Source of the DNA: Clostridium_AD estertheticum_D | GTDB lineage: Bacteria > Bacillota > Clostridia > Clostridiales > Clostridiaceae | Direction of reading: 5' to 3' | DNA length: 64,000 nt | Assembly: GCF_018861295.1 (NCBI RefSeq) | Contig: NZ_JAHLDM010000019.1 | Location: 41,449 to 105,448, forward strand | Made by a program: the position numbers and the translations under genes | Shown here: positions 1 to 7,060 of the stretch, one piece after another | Position numbering within the stretch: the stretch's first letter is position 1 | How the letters are laid out: every line of letters begins with the position of its first letter | The notes under the pieces: model-generated | Told to the model about the DNA's origin: nothing | The model's database searches: none | What the model saw: the letters and a program-made list of their open reading frames with translations, nothing else

Positions 1-769
1 TACTTGTTTCAGTACTTTTAATCGTTAGTTTTGGCACAGCTAAAGTGAATCTATCTCCTATGTTCTTAGCTTTATCTTGACTGTATAGATTTATCTTGCG
101 TTGCAAAAGAGCTTTATCACTTCTAAACTCACCATCAACTACAAGGTTTTTATTTATAGTTAAACTTTTTTTCATATCAATAGTCTGTATACCATCTTTA
201 CTTATAGCCTTTTCAAAAGAGGCTGCAGTGTCTACTTCATTTAAAGTTGTTACTAATTCCTGCTTTCCAGTAACTTTACTTTTAGCATCCATTTTACATG
301 TATTTTTAGCTTCATTTGTAGTAAAATATAAATTTCCTTTAACTGTAGTATCTATTAACTGAAAGTTATTTGATGCCACATAAAGGTCACCTTTAAAAGT
401 TCCATGTTCTATACTTGTTTTAGGACTATTAACAGTTAATTTTGGCACAGTTAAAATAAATTTATTAGTTATGTTCTTATTTTTGTCTTGACTATATAGG
501 TCTATATTACGTCCTACAATATTTTTATCCTTTTTGAACTCACCATTAACTACAAGATCTTTATTTATAGTTATATTCTTTTTCAAGGTAATAATCCACG
601 TACCATTACTACTTATAGCCTTTTCAAATTCTTTTGGAGTACTTACCATTGAAGTTGCGGTTATTACCTTTGGAGTTTTTTTAGGTGTTTGAGTTGGAGC
701 TTTCATGTTACATCCTACGAGTAATACGGCTAGTATAGCCGATGTTAATAATATGTTTTTTGATTTCAT
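1..769 (-). CDS. repeat-containing lipoprotein, C-terminus cut by the window edge
   Basis: The reading frame starts at the ATG at 767-769, after an AAGGAGG ribosome site, and stays open to the left edge, so the protein is partial (at least 256 residues). The N-terminus is a lipoprotein signal: a Lys-containing start, a hydrophobic run, then the lipobox LLVGC with Cys at about residue 20. The rest holds two tandem copies of a unit of about 110 residues. Each unit contains FEKAIS, then TINK(D/N)LVV(N/D)GEF, INLYSQDK or IDLYSQDK, and VPKLT(V/I). The repeats suggest a beta-solenoid-like surface protein anchored to the outer face of the membrane. I do not recognise the family, so function is unknown. 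Coding is clear; identity is not. Confidence 0.8.
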   Translation of the reverse strand, partial: MKSKNILLTSAILAVLLVGCNMKAPTQTPKKTPKVITATSMVSTPKEFEKAISSNGTWIITLKKNITINKDLVVNGEFKKDKNIVGRNIDLYSQDKNKNITNKFILTVPKLTVNSPKTSIEHGTFKGDLYVASNNFQLIDTTVKGNLYFTTNEAKNTCKMDAKSKVTGKQELVTTLNEVDTAASFEKAISKDGIQTIDMKKSLTINKNLVVDGEFRSDKALLQRKINLYSQDKAKNIGDRFTLAVPKLTIKSTETS

Positions 770-875
770 TAGAAATCCTCCTTATTAATAAAATGATTTA
801 TTCTTCGGATATAGTATAACCAAAATAATAATAATTCATGTTTAATAACAAAGTTAAAATATTTTCAAAAAATAT

Positions 876-918
876 TAAACGACTAAAGCCTTTTAATATT
901 TAAGGCTTTAGCCGTTTA
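876..918 (-). terminator. intrinsic terminator after cvfB
   Basis: Near-perfect inverted repeat, arms 876-892 and 902-918 with core AAAGCCTT/AAGGCTTT, just past the cvfB stop. It would also stop reading toward the lipoprotein gene on the same strand. Confidence 0.7.
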
Positions 919-934
919 ACGACATTTCTCTTAT

Positions 935-1810
935 TTACTCTTTTTCTATTTCTTCTAATTTAATATCTTGTTCTTTTAATCTAGTACCATCCATATCTTG
1001 AACAATCAGATCACATTTCATAAGTCCACCCAATGCCCTTTTAAATGCATTTTTACTTGTTCTAAATGTTTTCTTTATATCATCTGGGGAACTCTTATCA
1101 TTGTATACCATAGATCCACCAGATTTATTTAAGAATTCTAATATTTGCTGTCCAACTACATCTCTTTCTTCTAATCTTGGTTTTCTTGCTGTTACATCCA
1201 TTTTACCATCTTCGTAATATTTCTGTACTCTCACAGTTAGTCTGTCTCCGGGTATTACACTAGCATAATTCTCATTTCTTAGAATAACAGCTCTATAAAT
1301 GTCATCAATAGCTATCATTAATGTGCCATTAGTCTGGATTCCGTATACTGTACCTTCAACTTCATCATCAATTTCATATGAATCTGTATCATATAAATAT
1401 TTATCAATAAAAGTAGTAGCTGCAAGTCTTCCAGTCTTATCTAGATATATGTAAAAAAGATATTTCTTACCTGTTTCTAAGCTATAGTTTTCCTCTTTAA
1501 AAGGAACTAATATATCTCTTTCTAAACCAATTTCAACAAAACTTCCTATTGTAGTCATGTCGACTACCTTAAGATAAGCTAAGTCTCCAACTTTTGCCAG
1601 TGGCCTTTTTAAAGTTGCAATTAATCTGTCACTCGAGTCCCTGTATATAAACGCTTCAACTTCATCGTCAATTTTAAGTGCTCTCCCTACTGTACTTTTC
1701 ATTGGAAGTAATACATCATCATCCGTATTATCTGTCTCAGCTCCCAAATAGTAACCAAAATCTGCACGCCTAACTACCTTTAAACTATTAATATCTCCTA
1801 TTTTTATCAT
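935..1810 (-). CDS. cvfB: CvfB-type S1 RNA-binding protein
   Basis: The 291-residue protein matches the CvfB/YitL family: several S1-like OB folds followed by a C-terminal winged-helix domain. The N-terminal part (IGDINSLKV, then VLLPMK) and the central S1 repeat (GDLAYLKVVDMTTIGSFVEI) are visible, and the winged helix covers roughly residues 220-285, with SPDDIKKTFRTSKNAFKRAL. In Staphylococcus aureus, CvfB binds RNA and affects virulence gene expression. Its role in clostridia is not established here. Length is usual for the family. It is transcribed alone on the minus strand and ends at the 876-918 terminator. Confidence 0.85.
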   Translation of the reverse strand: MIKIGDINSLKVVRRADFGYYLGAETDNTDDDVLLPMKSTVGRALKIDDEVEAFIYRDSSDRLIATLKRPLAKVGDLAYLKVVDMTTIGSFVEIGLERDILVPFKEENYSLETGKKYLFYIYLDKTGRLAATTFIDKYLYDTDSYEIDDEVEGTVYGIQTNGTLMIAIDDIYRAVILRNENYASVIPGDRLTVRVQKYYEDGKMDVTARKPRLEERDVVGQQILEFLNKSGGSMVYNDKSSPDDIKKTFRTSKNAFKRALGGLMKCDLIVQDMDGTRLKEQDIKLEEIEKE

Positions 1811-1879
1811 TTAATATCCCCTACCTTTTTTAAACTTTTGACCAATCTATATATTTGTTAATTTTATCAACAAATTGTA

Positions 1880-2401
1880 CTAAATATACTTGTCATCTTT
1901 TATCATATATTTCATTGAAAGTTCAGCATAATGATGCGCTGATTCTTTTAAGCCCTCTTTTTCCTGAGCCGTTAATATTCTTATAACCCTTGCCGGCACT
2001 CCCATGCATAAAACACCAGACGGTATTTTTTTCCCCTGCGTAACTAAACTACCAGCTCCAATTATAGTATACTCTCCTATTTCTGCACCATTAAGGATTG
2101 TACTTCCCATTCCGATTAAAGTATAATTTGCAATTGTACAACCATGTATTATAGCATTATGTCCTATAGTTACATAATCTCCAATATTAACAACAAAATC
2201 GTCATCATTATGTATAGTGCAGTTATCTTGAACATTTGTGTAATTACCTATAGACATAGAATTCATATCGCCTCTTAATACAGCTCCAAACCAAATACTG
2301 CTGTACTCTCCTATAGATACATTTCCTATAACATCTGCGCTGATAGCAATAAAAGTATTTTTATGTATACTCGGGATTTGTCCATCGAATTGATGTATCA
2401 T
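1880..2401 (-). CDS. gamma-carbonic-anhydrase family hexapeptide-repeat protein
   Basis: The protein is a left-handed beta-helix of hexapeptide repeats (VIGNVSIGEYSSIWFGAVLRGD, then IGNYTNVQDNC) with the LRGD and DNC elements of the gamma-CA/YrdA family. Histidines in TIHND and IGHNAIIHGC sit where the trimeric fold places its metal ligands. Family members are trimers binding zinc or iron. Some are carbonic anhydrases and many have unknown activity. I chose the start at 2399-2401 (MIHQFDG), because a GAGGAGGAAATT ribosome site lies just upstream; an earlier in-frame ATG would place 13 extra residues across that site. The resulting 173 residues is usual. Confidence 0.85.
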   Translation of the reverse strand: MIHQFDGQIPSIHKNTFIAISADVIGNVSIGEYSSIWFGAVLRGDMNSMSIGNYTNVQDNCTIHNDDDFVVNIGDYVTIGHNAIIHGCTIANYTLIGMGSTILNGAEIGEYTIIGAGSLVTQGKKIPSGVLCMGVPARVIRILTAQEKEGLKESAHHYAELSMKYMIKDDKYI

Positions 2402-2532
2402 AATTTCCTCCTCACCTCTTCCAAAATAATAAATGCACATCGAATATAGTGCTATACTAAGTATACATTTATTATACTACTATATTTAATAAACAAGCCC
2501 ATAATTAGTCATAATTTGATTTAATTTATTAT

Positions 2533-2561
2533 TTGATTTTTTATAAAATGTATTATATAAT
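2533..2561 (+). promoter_or_regulatory. sigma-A-type promoter for nrdJ
   Basis: TTGATT at 2533-2538 and a consensus TATAAT at 2556-2561 are separated by exactly 17 bp. The -10 box runs into the inverted repeat at 2555-2610, so a protein bound there would block the promoter. Confidence 0.65.
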
Positions 2562-2610
2562 ACCATATGTAGTGGCGATTATTTTAAAATTACTACATAT
2601 GGTATTATAT
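2555..2610 (+). promoter_or_regulatory. 19-bp perfect inverted repeat, probable NrdR box pair upstream of nrdJ
   Basis: Arm 2555-2573 (ATATAATACCATATGTAGT) is exactly complementary to arm 2592-2610. Each arm contains a sequence close to the NrdR box consensus acaCwAtATaTwGtgt: 12 of 16 positions at 2560-2575 and 11 of 16 at 2590-2605. The boxes are 30 bp apart, near the three helical turns usual for NrdR pairs, and the first overlaps the nrdJ -10 box. NrdR represses ribonucleotide reductase genes when dATP or ATP signals sufficiency. The identification rests on my consensus comparison; a hairpin function in RNA is the alternative. Confidence 0.5.
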
Positions 2611-2626
2611 TTAATATCACATAAAA

Positions 2627-2661
2627 TATACCTAAATAATTAGTATAACTACTTAGGTATA
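2627..2661. repeat. second inverted repeat in the nrdJ leader
   Basis: TATACCTAA at 2627-2635 is repeated in inverted form as TTAGGTATA at 2653-2661. It lies between the promoter and the ribosome site, so it would be transcribed as a leader hairpin, or it may be a further operator. I do not recognise a named motif. Confidence 0.35.
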
Positions 2662-2719
2662 ATAATTTCAAACATACAGACTTATATTTTACATGATTTA
2701 AGATTAATATGCAACTAAT

Positions 2720-2763
2720 AGGAGGTGTTTATACTAGTTTTTTTTAAGCTAGTATTAATTATG
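2720..2763 (+). promoter_or_regulatory. Shine-Dalgarno, hairpin and start codon of nrdJ
   Basis: A strong AGGAGGTG at 2720-2727 lies 33 nt before the ATG at 2761, far beyond normal spacing. Between them, ACTAGTTT at 2732-2739 pairs with AAGCTAGT (through 2751) around a tiny loop. Folding this stem would bring the ribosome site to about normal distance from the ATG. The in-frame GTG at 2725 overlaps the Shine-Dalgarno itself and is an unlikely start. Confidence 0.5.
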
Positions 2764-5700
2764 GCGGAGATAAAAAATTTGATTAAACGGGTTTTCACAA
2801 AGGAATTAGAAAAGAATAAAGCTATTACTGTTTTTGATTTATTTAATTGGAAAAAGGTAAATGTTTTGTTAAAAGACCATAAAACTAATAAAGTACTTTT
2901 AAACATGAAGGATTTAGAATTTCCAGAACACTACTCACAAAATTCTTGCGATATAATCGCTTCAAAATATTTTAGAAAATCTGGTCTTAATAATAAAAAA
3001 GGTTATGAGGATAGTATGAAACTTGTAGCTCATAGACTTGTAAATTTTTGGTGTGAAGCTTTAATAAATGAAACTATCATTAAATCTGATGAAGAAAAAA
3101 GCATTATTTATGATGAATTAATATATGCATTTTTAAATCAAATGTTTGCTCCAAATTCTCCTCAGTGGTTTAACACTGGCCTTAATTTATCATATGGTAT
3201 AAAAGGTGGATCATTAGATAATTTTTATTATGATGAAAAATCAAAAATGATAGTTAAAAGCAAAGATGCTTATACAAGAACTCAAGCCTCAGCTTGTTTT
3301 ATTCTATCAATTGAAGATAAATTACTCGGCAAACATTCAATCTCAGAGCAATATGTAACAGAAACCAAATTATTTAAAGGCGGTTCTGGTACTGGAACTA
3401 ATTTTTCTAGTATACGAGGGATTGGAGAGAAATTATCTAGTGGTGGTATTTCCTCAGGCCTTATGAGTTTCTTAAGAGGCCTAGATAGAAACGCAGGTGC
3501 GATAAAATCTGGTGGAACTACAAGACGTGCAGCTAAAATGTTATGCCTTGATATAAACCATCCTGAAATAATGGAATTTATGACCTGGAAAGCTAAGGAA
3601 GAAGATAAAGTAAGGGCTCTAACTAAAATGGGTTATGATGGTAGTTTTGAGGGAGAGGCTTATGAAACTGTTTCTGGCCAAAATGGAAACAATTCCATAA
3701 GATTTTCAGATGAATTTATGACGAAAGTTGATAAGTTGTCAATTGATCCAAATCAAACTATTACCCTTAAGGGAAGATGTGATTCTTCAATTGACAAAGA
3801 TATAAGTGTAAAAAAACTATGGGACACCTTTAATGACGCTGCTTGGAAATGTGCAGACCCAGCTCCACAATTTGATGACACCTTTAATGCATGGCACACT
3901 TGTCCTGCTGGAGAAGACGGAGAATTTGGTGCTAAACATAATAGAATTAATTCAACTAATCCTTGCGGTGAATATGCCTTTTTAGATGATACTTCTTGTA
4001 ACTTAGCATCTATTAATATTTATAAATTTTATGACCCTAAAACTAAAAAGTTTGATGTTTCCGGATATGTGCATTTAATAGGACTTACTCAATTAGTTCT
4101 TGAAGCATCAATACATTGGGGACAATTTCCAACTGAAGATATAGCAAGAAAAACTCATTTATTTAGAACTACTGGTCTTGGGCTATCAAATTTAGCTTCA
4201 TTATTTATGGTAATGGGCTATCCCTATGACTCAGAAGACTCTAGAAATATAGCATCATCGTTAACTGGAATAATGACTGCGCAGTCTTATTATGTTTCAT
4301 CTTTAATTGCGAAAGAATTATCTCCTTTTGAAAAATATGATATTAATAAAGAATACATGCAGATAGTTATAAGAAATCACGCAAGAGCAGCTGGAGCAAT
4401 AAAGAGTGACTTTGAAAACCTAAACTATGAACCTATAAAAGTGGATCACGCTATTTTAAATAAAGACTCCTTAGGTGATATAAGTGAAACCTTAAAAAGT
4501 TGCTGGACAAAAGCATTAAGCAGTGGCGAAAACTATGGCTTTAGAAACGCTCAGGTTACAGTTTTAGCTCCTACTGGCACTATTTCCTTTGCTATGGATT
4601 GTGGTGCAACATCTGTAGAACCATATTTTAGTCATTTTATTTATAAGAAATTATCTGGCGGCGGCTTTATGACCATTGTAAATCCTGTAATTAAAGATTC
4701 TCTTACTAACCTTGGATATTCCGAGGGTGAAACAAATGATATTTTTGATTACATTCTAAGAAAAGAAATGGTTGATGAAAACGGCTTTGAATACGAAAAA
4801 ATTGTGGACGGTAAAATAGAGGGTGCTCCTCATTTGAAACAGGAACATTTATCTATATTTGATACAGCAAATAAATGTGGTAGCGGTAAAAGGTATATTT
4901 CCTTTATGGGACACGTTCTTATGATGGCAGCAATAACACCAATGATATCAGGTTCTATATCAAAGACTGTAAACTTACCTAAAAATGCCACTATTGAAAA
5001 TTTTAAAGAAGTTATATTAACTTCTTGGAAATTAGGAGTAAAAGGTATAGCCTTATATAGGGATGGTTCAAAGGCAAGTCAGCCACTAAACACTACTTTA
5101 TCCGAGGACAAGGAACTATTACTTGAAGATCTATCATATGATGCTCTTTTAAAGAAAGCAAAATCATTACAAAAAACTTCAAACCAATCACACTCAACAC
5201 GTGAAAAACCAATTGGGATACGTTATGGCACTACTCATCCTGCTCAAATTGAAGATGTAAAGATTTATACTACGGTAAATAGGCGTTCAAATGGAGAGAT
5301 TTCTGAAATATATATAACAACAGATAGAGAAGGTACTATTATTACTGGTTTACTTAATTCTTTATCAAAAGCAATCTCAGTTATGCTTCAACACCATGTA
5401 CCTGCAGACGCTATCTCGAAGATGCTTCGAGGTCAAAAATTTGAACCTTATGGTTTTGTACAAAAACATCCTTACATTAAATCAGTTTCATCTATTTCTG
5501 ATTTGATTAGCAAAATTATTGATATAGAACTAGGTGATTACAGTAGATGTCAGATTAAACCTGACAATTATGAGAACACTAATATACCTAATAATCCGTT
5601 AATCCCTGTTGAAAATGAAATTTCAACTACTTTAGAAGAATCCGCTAATGCGGTGTCTCCTGTAAGTAAAGAAACTGACAAAATTCAAGGTGAAAGATTG

Positions 5701-5799
5701 TACTCTGAAACCTGTTCACTTTGCTCAAGTACTAGGCTTGTTCGCAATGGTACTTGTAAGGTTTGCCTTGATTGTGGAACAACAACTGGATGTAGTTAA
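2761..5799 (+). CDS. nrdJ: adenosylcobalamin-dependent (class II) ribonucleoside-diphosphate reductase
   Basis: The 1012-residue protein reduces ribonucleotides to deoxyribonucleotides using adenosylcobalamin and a thiyl radical, without oxygen. Visible family motifs are FAPNSPQWFNTGL, the GGSGTGTNFSSIRG glycine-rich segment, NPCGEYAFLDDTSCNLASIN with the active-site cysteine region, and ALYRDGSKASQPL near the end of the catalytic core. The C-terminus carries two CxxC-type pairs (CSLCSS and CKVCLDCG) and ends CGTTTGCS, the typical redox/zinc tail, so the gene is complete. I prefer the ATG at 2761 over the GTG at 2725. Regulation is probably by NrdR. I see no cobalamin riboswitch in the leader. 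A Tn7-like element starts about 25 bp past the stop. Confidence 0.95.
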   Translation: MAEIKNLIKRVFTKELEKNKAITVFDLFNWKKVNVLLKDHKTNKVLLNMKDLEFPEHYSQNSCDIIASKYFRKSGLNNKKGYEDSMKLVAHRLVNFWCEALINETIIKSDEEKSIIYDELIYAFLNQMFAPNSPQWFNTGLNLSYGIKGGSLDNFYYDEKSKMIVKSKDAYTRTQASACFILSIEDKLLGKHSISEQYVTETKLFKGGSGTGTNFSSIRGIGEKLSSGGISSGLMSFLRGLDRNAGAIKSGGTTRRAAKMLCLDINHPEIMEFMTWKAKEEDKVRALTKMGYDGSFEGEAYETVSGQNGNNSIRFSDEFMTKVDKLSIDPNQTITLKGRCDSSIDKDISVKKLWDTFNDAAWKCADPAPQFDDTFNAWHTCPAGEDGEFGAKHNRINSTNPCGEYAFLDDTSCNLASINIYKFYDPKTKKFDVSGYVHLIGLTQLVLEASIHWGQFPTEDIARKTHLFRTTGLGLSNLASLFMVMGYPYDSEDSRNIASSLTGIMTAQSYYVSSLIAKELSPFEKYDINKEYMQIVIRNHARAAGAIKSDFENLNYEPIKVDHAILNKDSLGDISETLKSCWTKALSSGENYGFRNAQVTVLAPTGTISFAMDCGATSVEPYFSHFIYKKLSGGGFMTIVNPVIKDSLTNLGYSEGETNDIFDYILRKEMVDENGFEYEKIVDGKIEGAPHLKQEHLSIFDTANKCGSGKRYISFMGHVLMMAAITPMISGSISKTVNLPKNATIENFKEVILTSWKLGVKGIALYRDGSKASQPLNTTLSEDKELLLEDLSYDALLKKAKSLQKTSNQSHSTREKPIGIRYGTTHPAQIEDVKIYTTVNRRSNGEISEIYITTDREGTIITGLLNSLSKAISVMLQHHVPADAISKMLRGQKFEPYGFVQKHPYIKSVSSISDLISKIIDIELGDYSRCQIKPDNYENTNIPNNPLIPVENEISTTLEESANAVSPVSKETDKIQGERLYSETCSLCSSTRLVRNGTCKVCLDCGTTTGCS

Positions 5800-5831
5800 C
5801 AGCCACATCACAATTGGCATAATAGTAAAAG

Positions 5832-5914
5832 TACAACTAAGTTGTGTTCTAACACAATTAAGTTATGTCCTAATACAATATAGTTATGTTCTGGAACAAT
5901 TAAGTTGTGTTCTG
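5832..5914 (+). repeat. tns-proximal transposon end: four TnsB-type sites at 21-bp spacing
   Basis: Sites begin at 5832, 5853, 5874 and 5895. Each fits (T/C/A)ACAA(C/T)TA-AGTT(A/G)-TGT(T/C)CT, with the third reading TACAATAT. The exact 21-bp period puts all four on one face of the DNA. The same motif occurs in inverted orientation at the far end. TnsB of Tn7 binds comparable 22-bp repeats and represses the tns promoter. Confidence 0.8.
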
Positions 5915-5951
5915 TAAAATGAATATTTATTCATCATTACAAATTAAATAT

Positions 5952-5996
5952 AAAAAATCACTATTTATTTGAAATTAATAAATAGTGATTTTTTTT
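5952..5996 (+). terminator. strong bidirectional hairpin terminator
   Basis: AATCACTATTTATT is followed by a 7-nt loop and its complement, flanked by A-run and T-run (eight T). It lies between the end repeats and tnsA and would insulate tnsA from nrdJ transcription. Confidence 0.75.
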
Positions 5997-6112
5997 GCAT
6001 ATCGGCATATGAATTCGGATATAATAATTTATAAGAACATTTGTTCTTTAAGCAGATGTAAATTTTATAAATTAAAAATTATTTTCCTCATTTTTAATTT
6101 TTACACTTCGCC

Positions 6113-6130
6113 CTCTGGAATAATCCAGAG
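6113..6130 (+). terminator. hairpin resembling the one at the far transposon border
   Basis: CTCTGGA-ATAA-TCCAGAG, followed by AGCTTTTA. A hairpin with the same stem and a similar downstream sequence is at 22529-22548, outside the other end. It may be a terminator ahead of tnsA. The 280 bp between the end repeats and tnsA hold this, the 5952 terminator and presumably the tns promoter. Confidence 0.5.
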
Positions 6131-6194
6131 AGCTTTTATTTATAATAAATTGTTATAATTAAATCGTTTTAATCTATCAGGAGGAGGAGTATCA

Positions 6195-7049
6195 ATGGGT
6201 AAATATAATTCAAATAAACTTACAACTAAATTTGTTCAGGACTATATAAAAGATAGACTTTGGGAAAAAGATAACGCCGAGTATGTTCCTTTTTTAAGTG
6301 TAAGAAGTGTACCCACCAAAGGAAAAGCCAATCGCATCATGGGCTATAAAACTGGCAGAGAACATCATTTTCTAACAAAATTAGAGTACGCTGCATTTTA
6401 TCATTTTGATTGGAGTGATGACGTGTTAGATATCAAAGAACAGTATCCCCTTCTCCCTATAGATCTTTTACAAAATATTGCTGTAGAAGCTGGTATAGAA
6501 TATCCTAGTCTTGATGATGAACCCATTATTATGACTACAGATTTTCTCGTCACCACTAAGTGTAATGATAAAATAGTCCACAGTGCTAGAACAGTAACTC
6601 CTTCTATTAATCTTTCTAACAAAAGAATTATAGAAAAGTTTGAAATAGAGAGGCGTTTCTTTAATTCAAAAGGTATAGATTGGGCTATTATCACTGAAAA
6701 AGAATTATCGAGTGTATTTACAAATAATATGGATATACTTCATTCAAATAAATTAATTAATAATGGAACAACCTTAGAAACGCAGTATCTGATTACTATG
6801 TATAAATATTTGACTAAAGGCATAGAAACAGCTATTTCTAAAAATATGCCAATAGCCTACCTTCTTACAGAATTATCAAAAAAATTTAATATTAAATTTT
6901 CAGATATCAACGAAATATTCTTAAAAGCAATAATTGATAAAATAGTAGTTCTAGATATTTATAATAAGCCTTTAAATATCACAGCATTAACTATAAGTGA
7001 TCTAAGCGTAAATACCAAAGTACTTTTAGGTTCAGTTAACACACTATAG
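6195..7049 (+). CDS. tnsA: TnsA-type transposon endonuclease
   Basis: TnsA cuts the 5' strands at the transposon ends, acting with TnsB. The 284-residue protein aligns along its length with Tn7 TnsA: the LTKLEYAAFYHF segment with catalytic Glu (E64), VLDIKEQYPLLP, TTDFLV with catalytic Asp (D116), and EKFEIERRFFNSKGIDW in the C-terminal region that contacts TnsC. Tn7 has a catalytic Lys in VKP after the second Asp. Here the matching residues are VTP, with Thr135. The start is after AGGAGGAGG with good spacing, and tnsB follows 11 bp after the stop. If Thr135 truly replaces the lysine, 5'-strand cutting could be impaired. Confidence 0.9.
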   Translation: MGKYNSNKLTTKFVQDYIKDRLWEKDNAEYVPFLSVRSVPTKGKANRIMGYKTGREHHFLTKLEYAAFYHFDWSDDVLDIKEQYPLLPIDLLQNIAVEAGIEYPSLDDEPIIMTTDFLVTTKCNDKIVHSARTVTPSINLSNKRIIEKFEIERRFFNSKGIDWAIITEKELSSVFTNNMDILHSNKLINNGTTLETQYLITMYKYLTKGIETAISKNMPIAYLLTELSKKFNIKFSDINEIFLKAIIDKIVVLDIYNKPLNITALTISDLSVNTKVLLGSVNTL

Positions 7050-7060
7050 GGAGGTATAGT

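Noticed and set aside
96..362. Plus-strand 88-residue frame
   Set aside because: It is antisense to the lipoprotein gene, whose repeat structure and ribosome site show the true strand.
2440..2720. Cobalamin riboswitch before nrdJ
   Set aside because: The leader has inverted repeats but no B12-box-like GCCACTG and is too short for the full fold.
5791..5793. TGT at the nrdJ stop as the canonical Tn7 terminus
   Set aside because: It would lie 41 bp before the first TnsB site and inside the nrdJ coding end. No matching ACA or 5-bp duplication exists at the other border.
5832..5914. Possible CRISPR-like short repeats
   Set aside because: The period is 21 bp with no spacers; the motif recurs inverted at the other transposon end, and there are no cas genes. 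These are TnsB sites.
5690..5917. 75-residue frame overlapping the end of nrdJ
   Set aside because: Its repetitive C-terminus (QLSYVLIQYSYVLEQLS) is the reading of the 21-bp TnsB sites; most of it lies within nrdJ in another frame.
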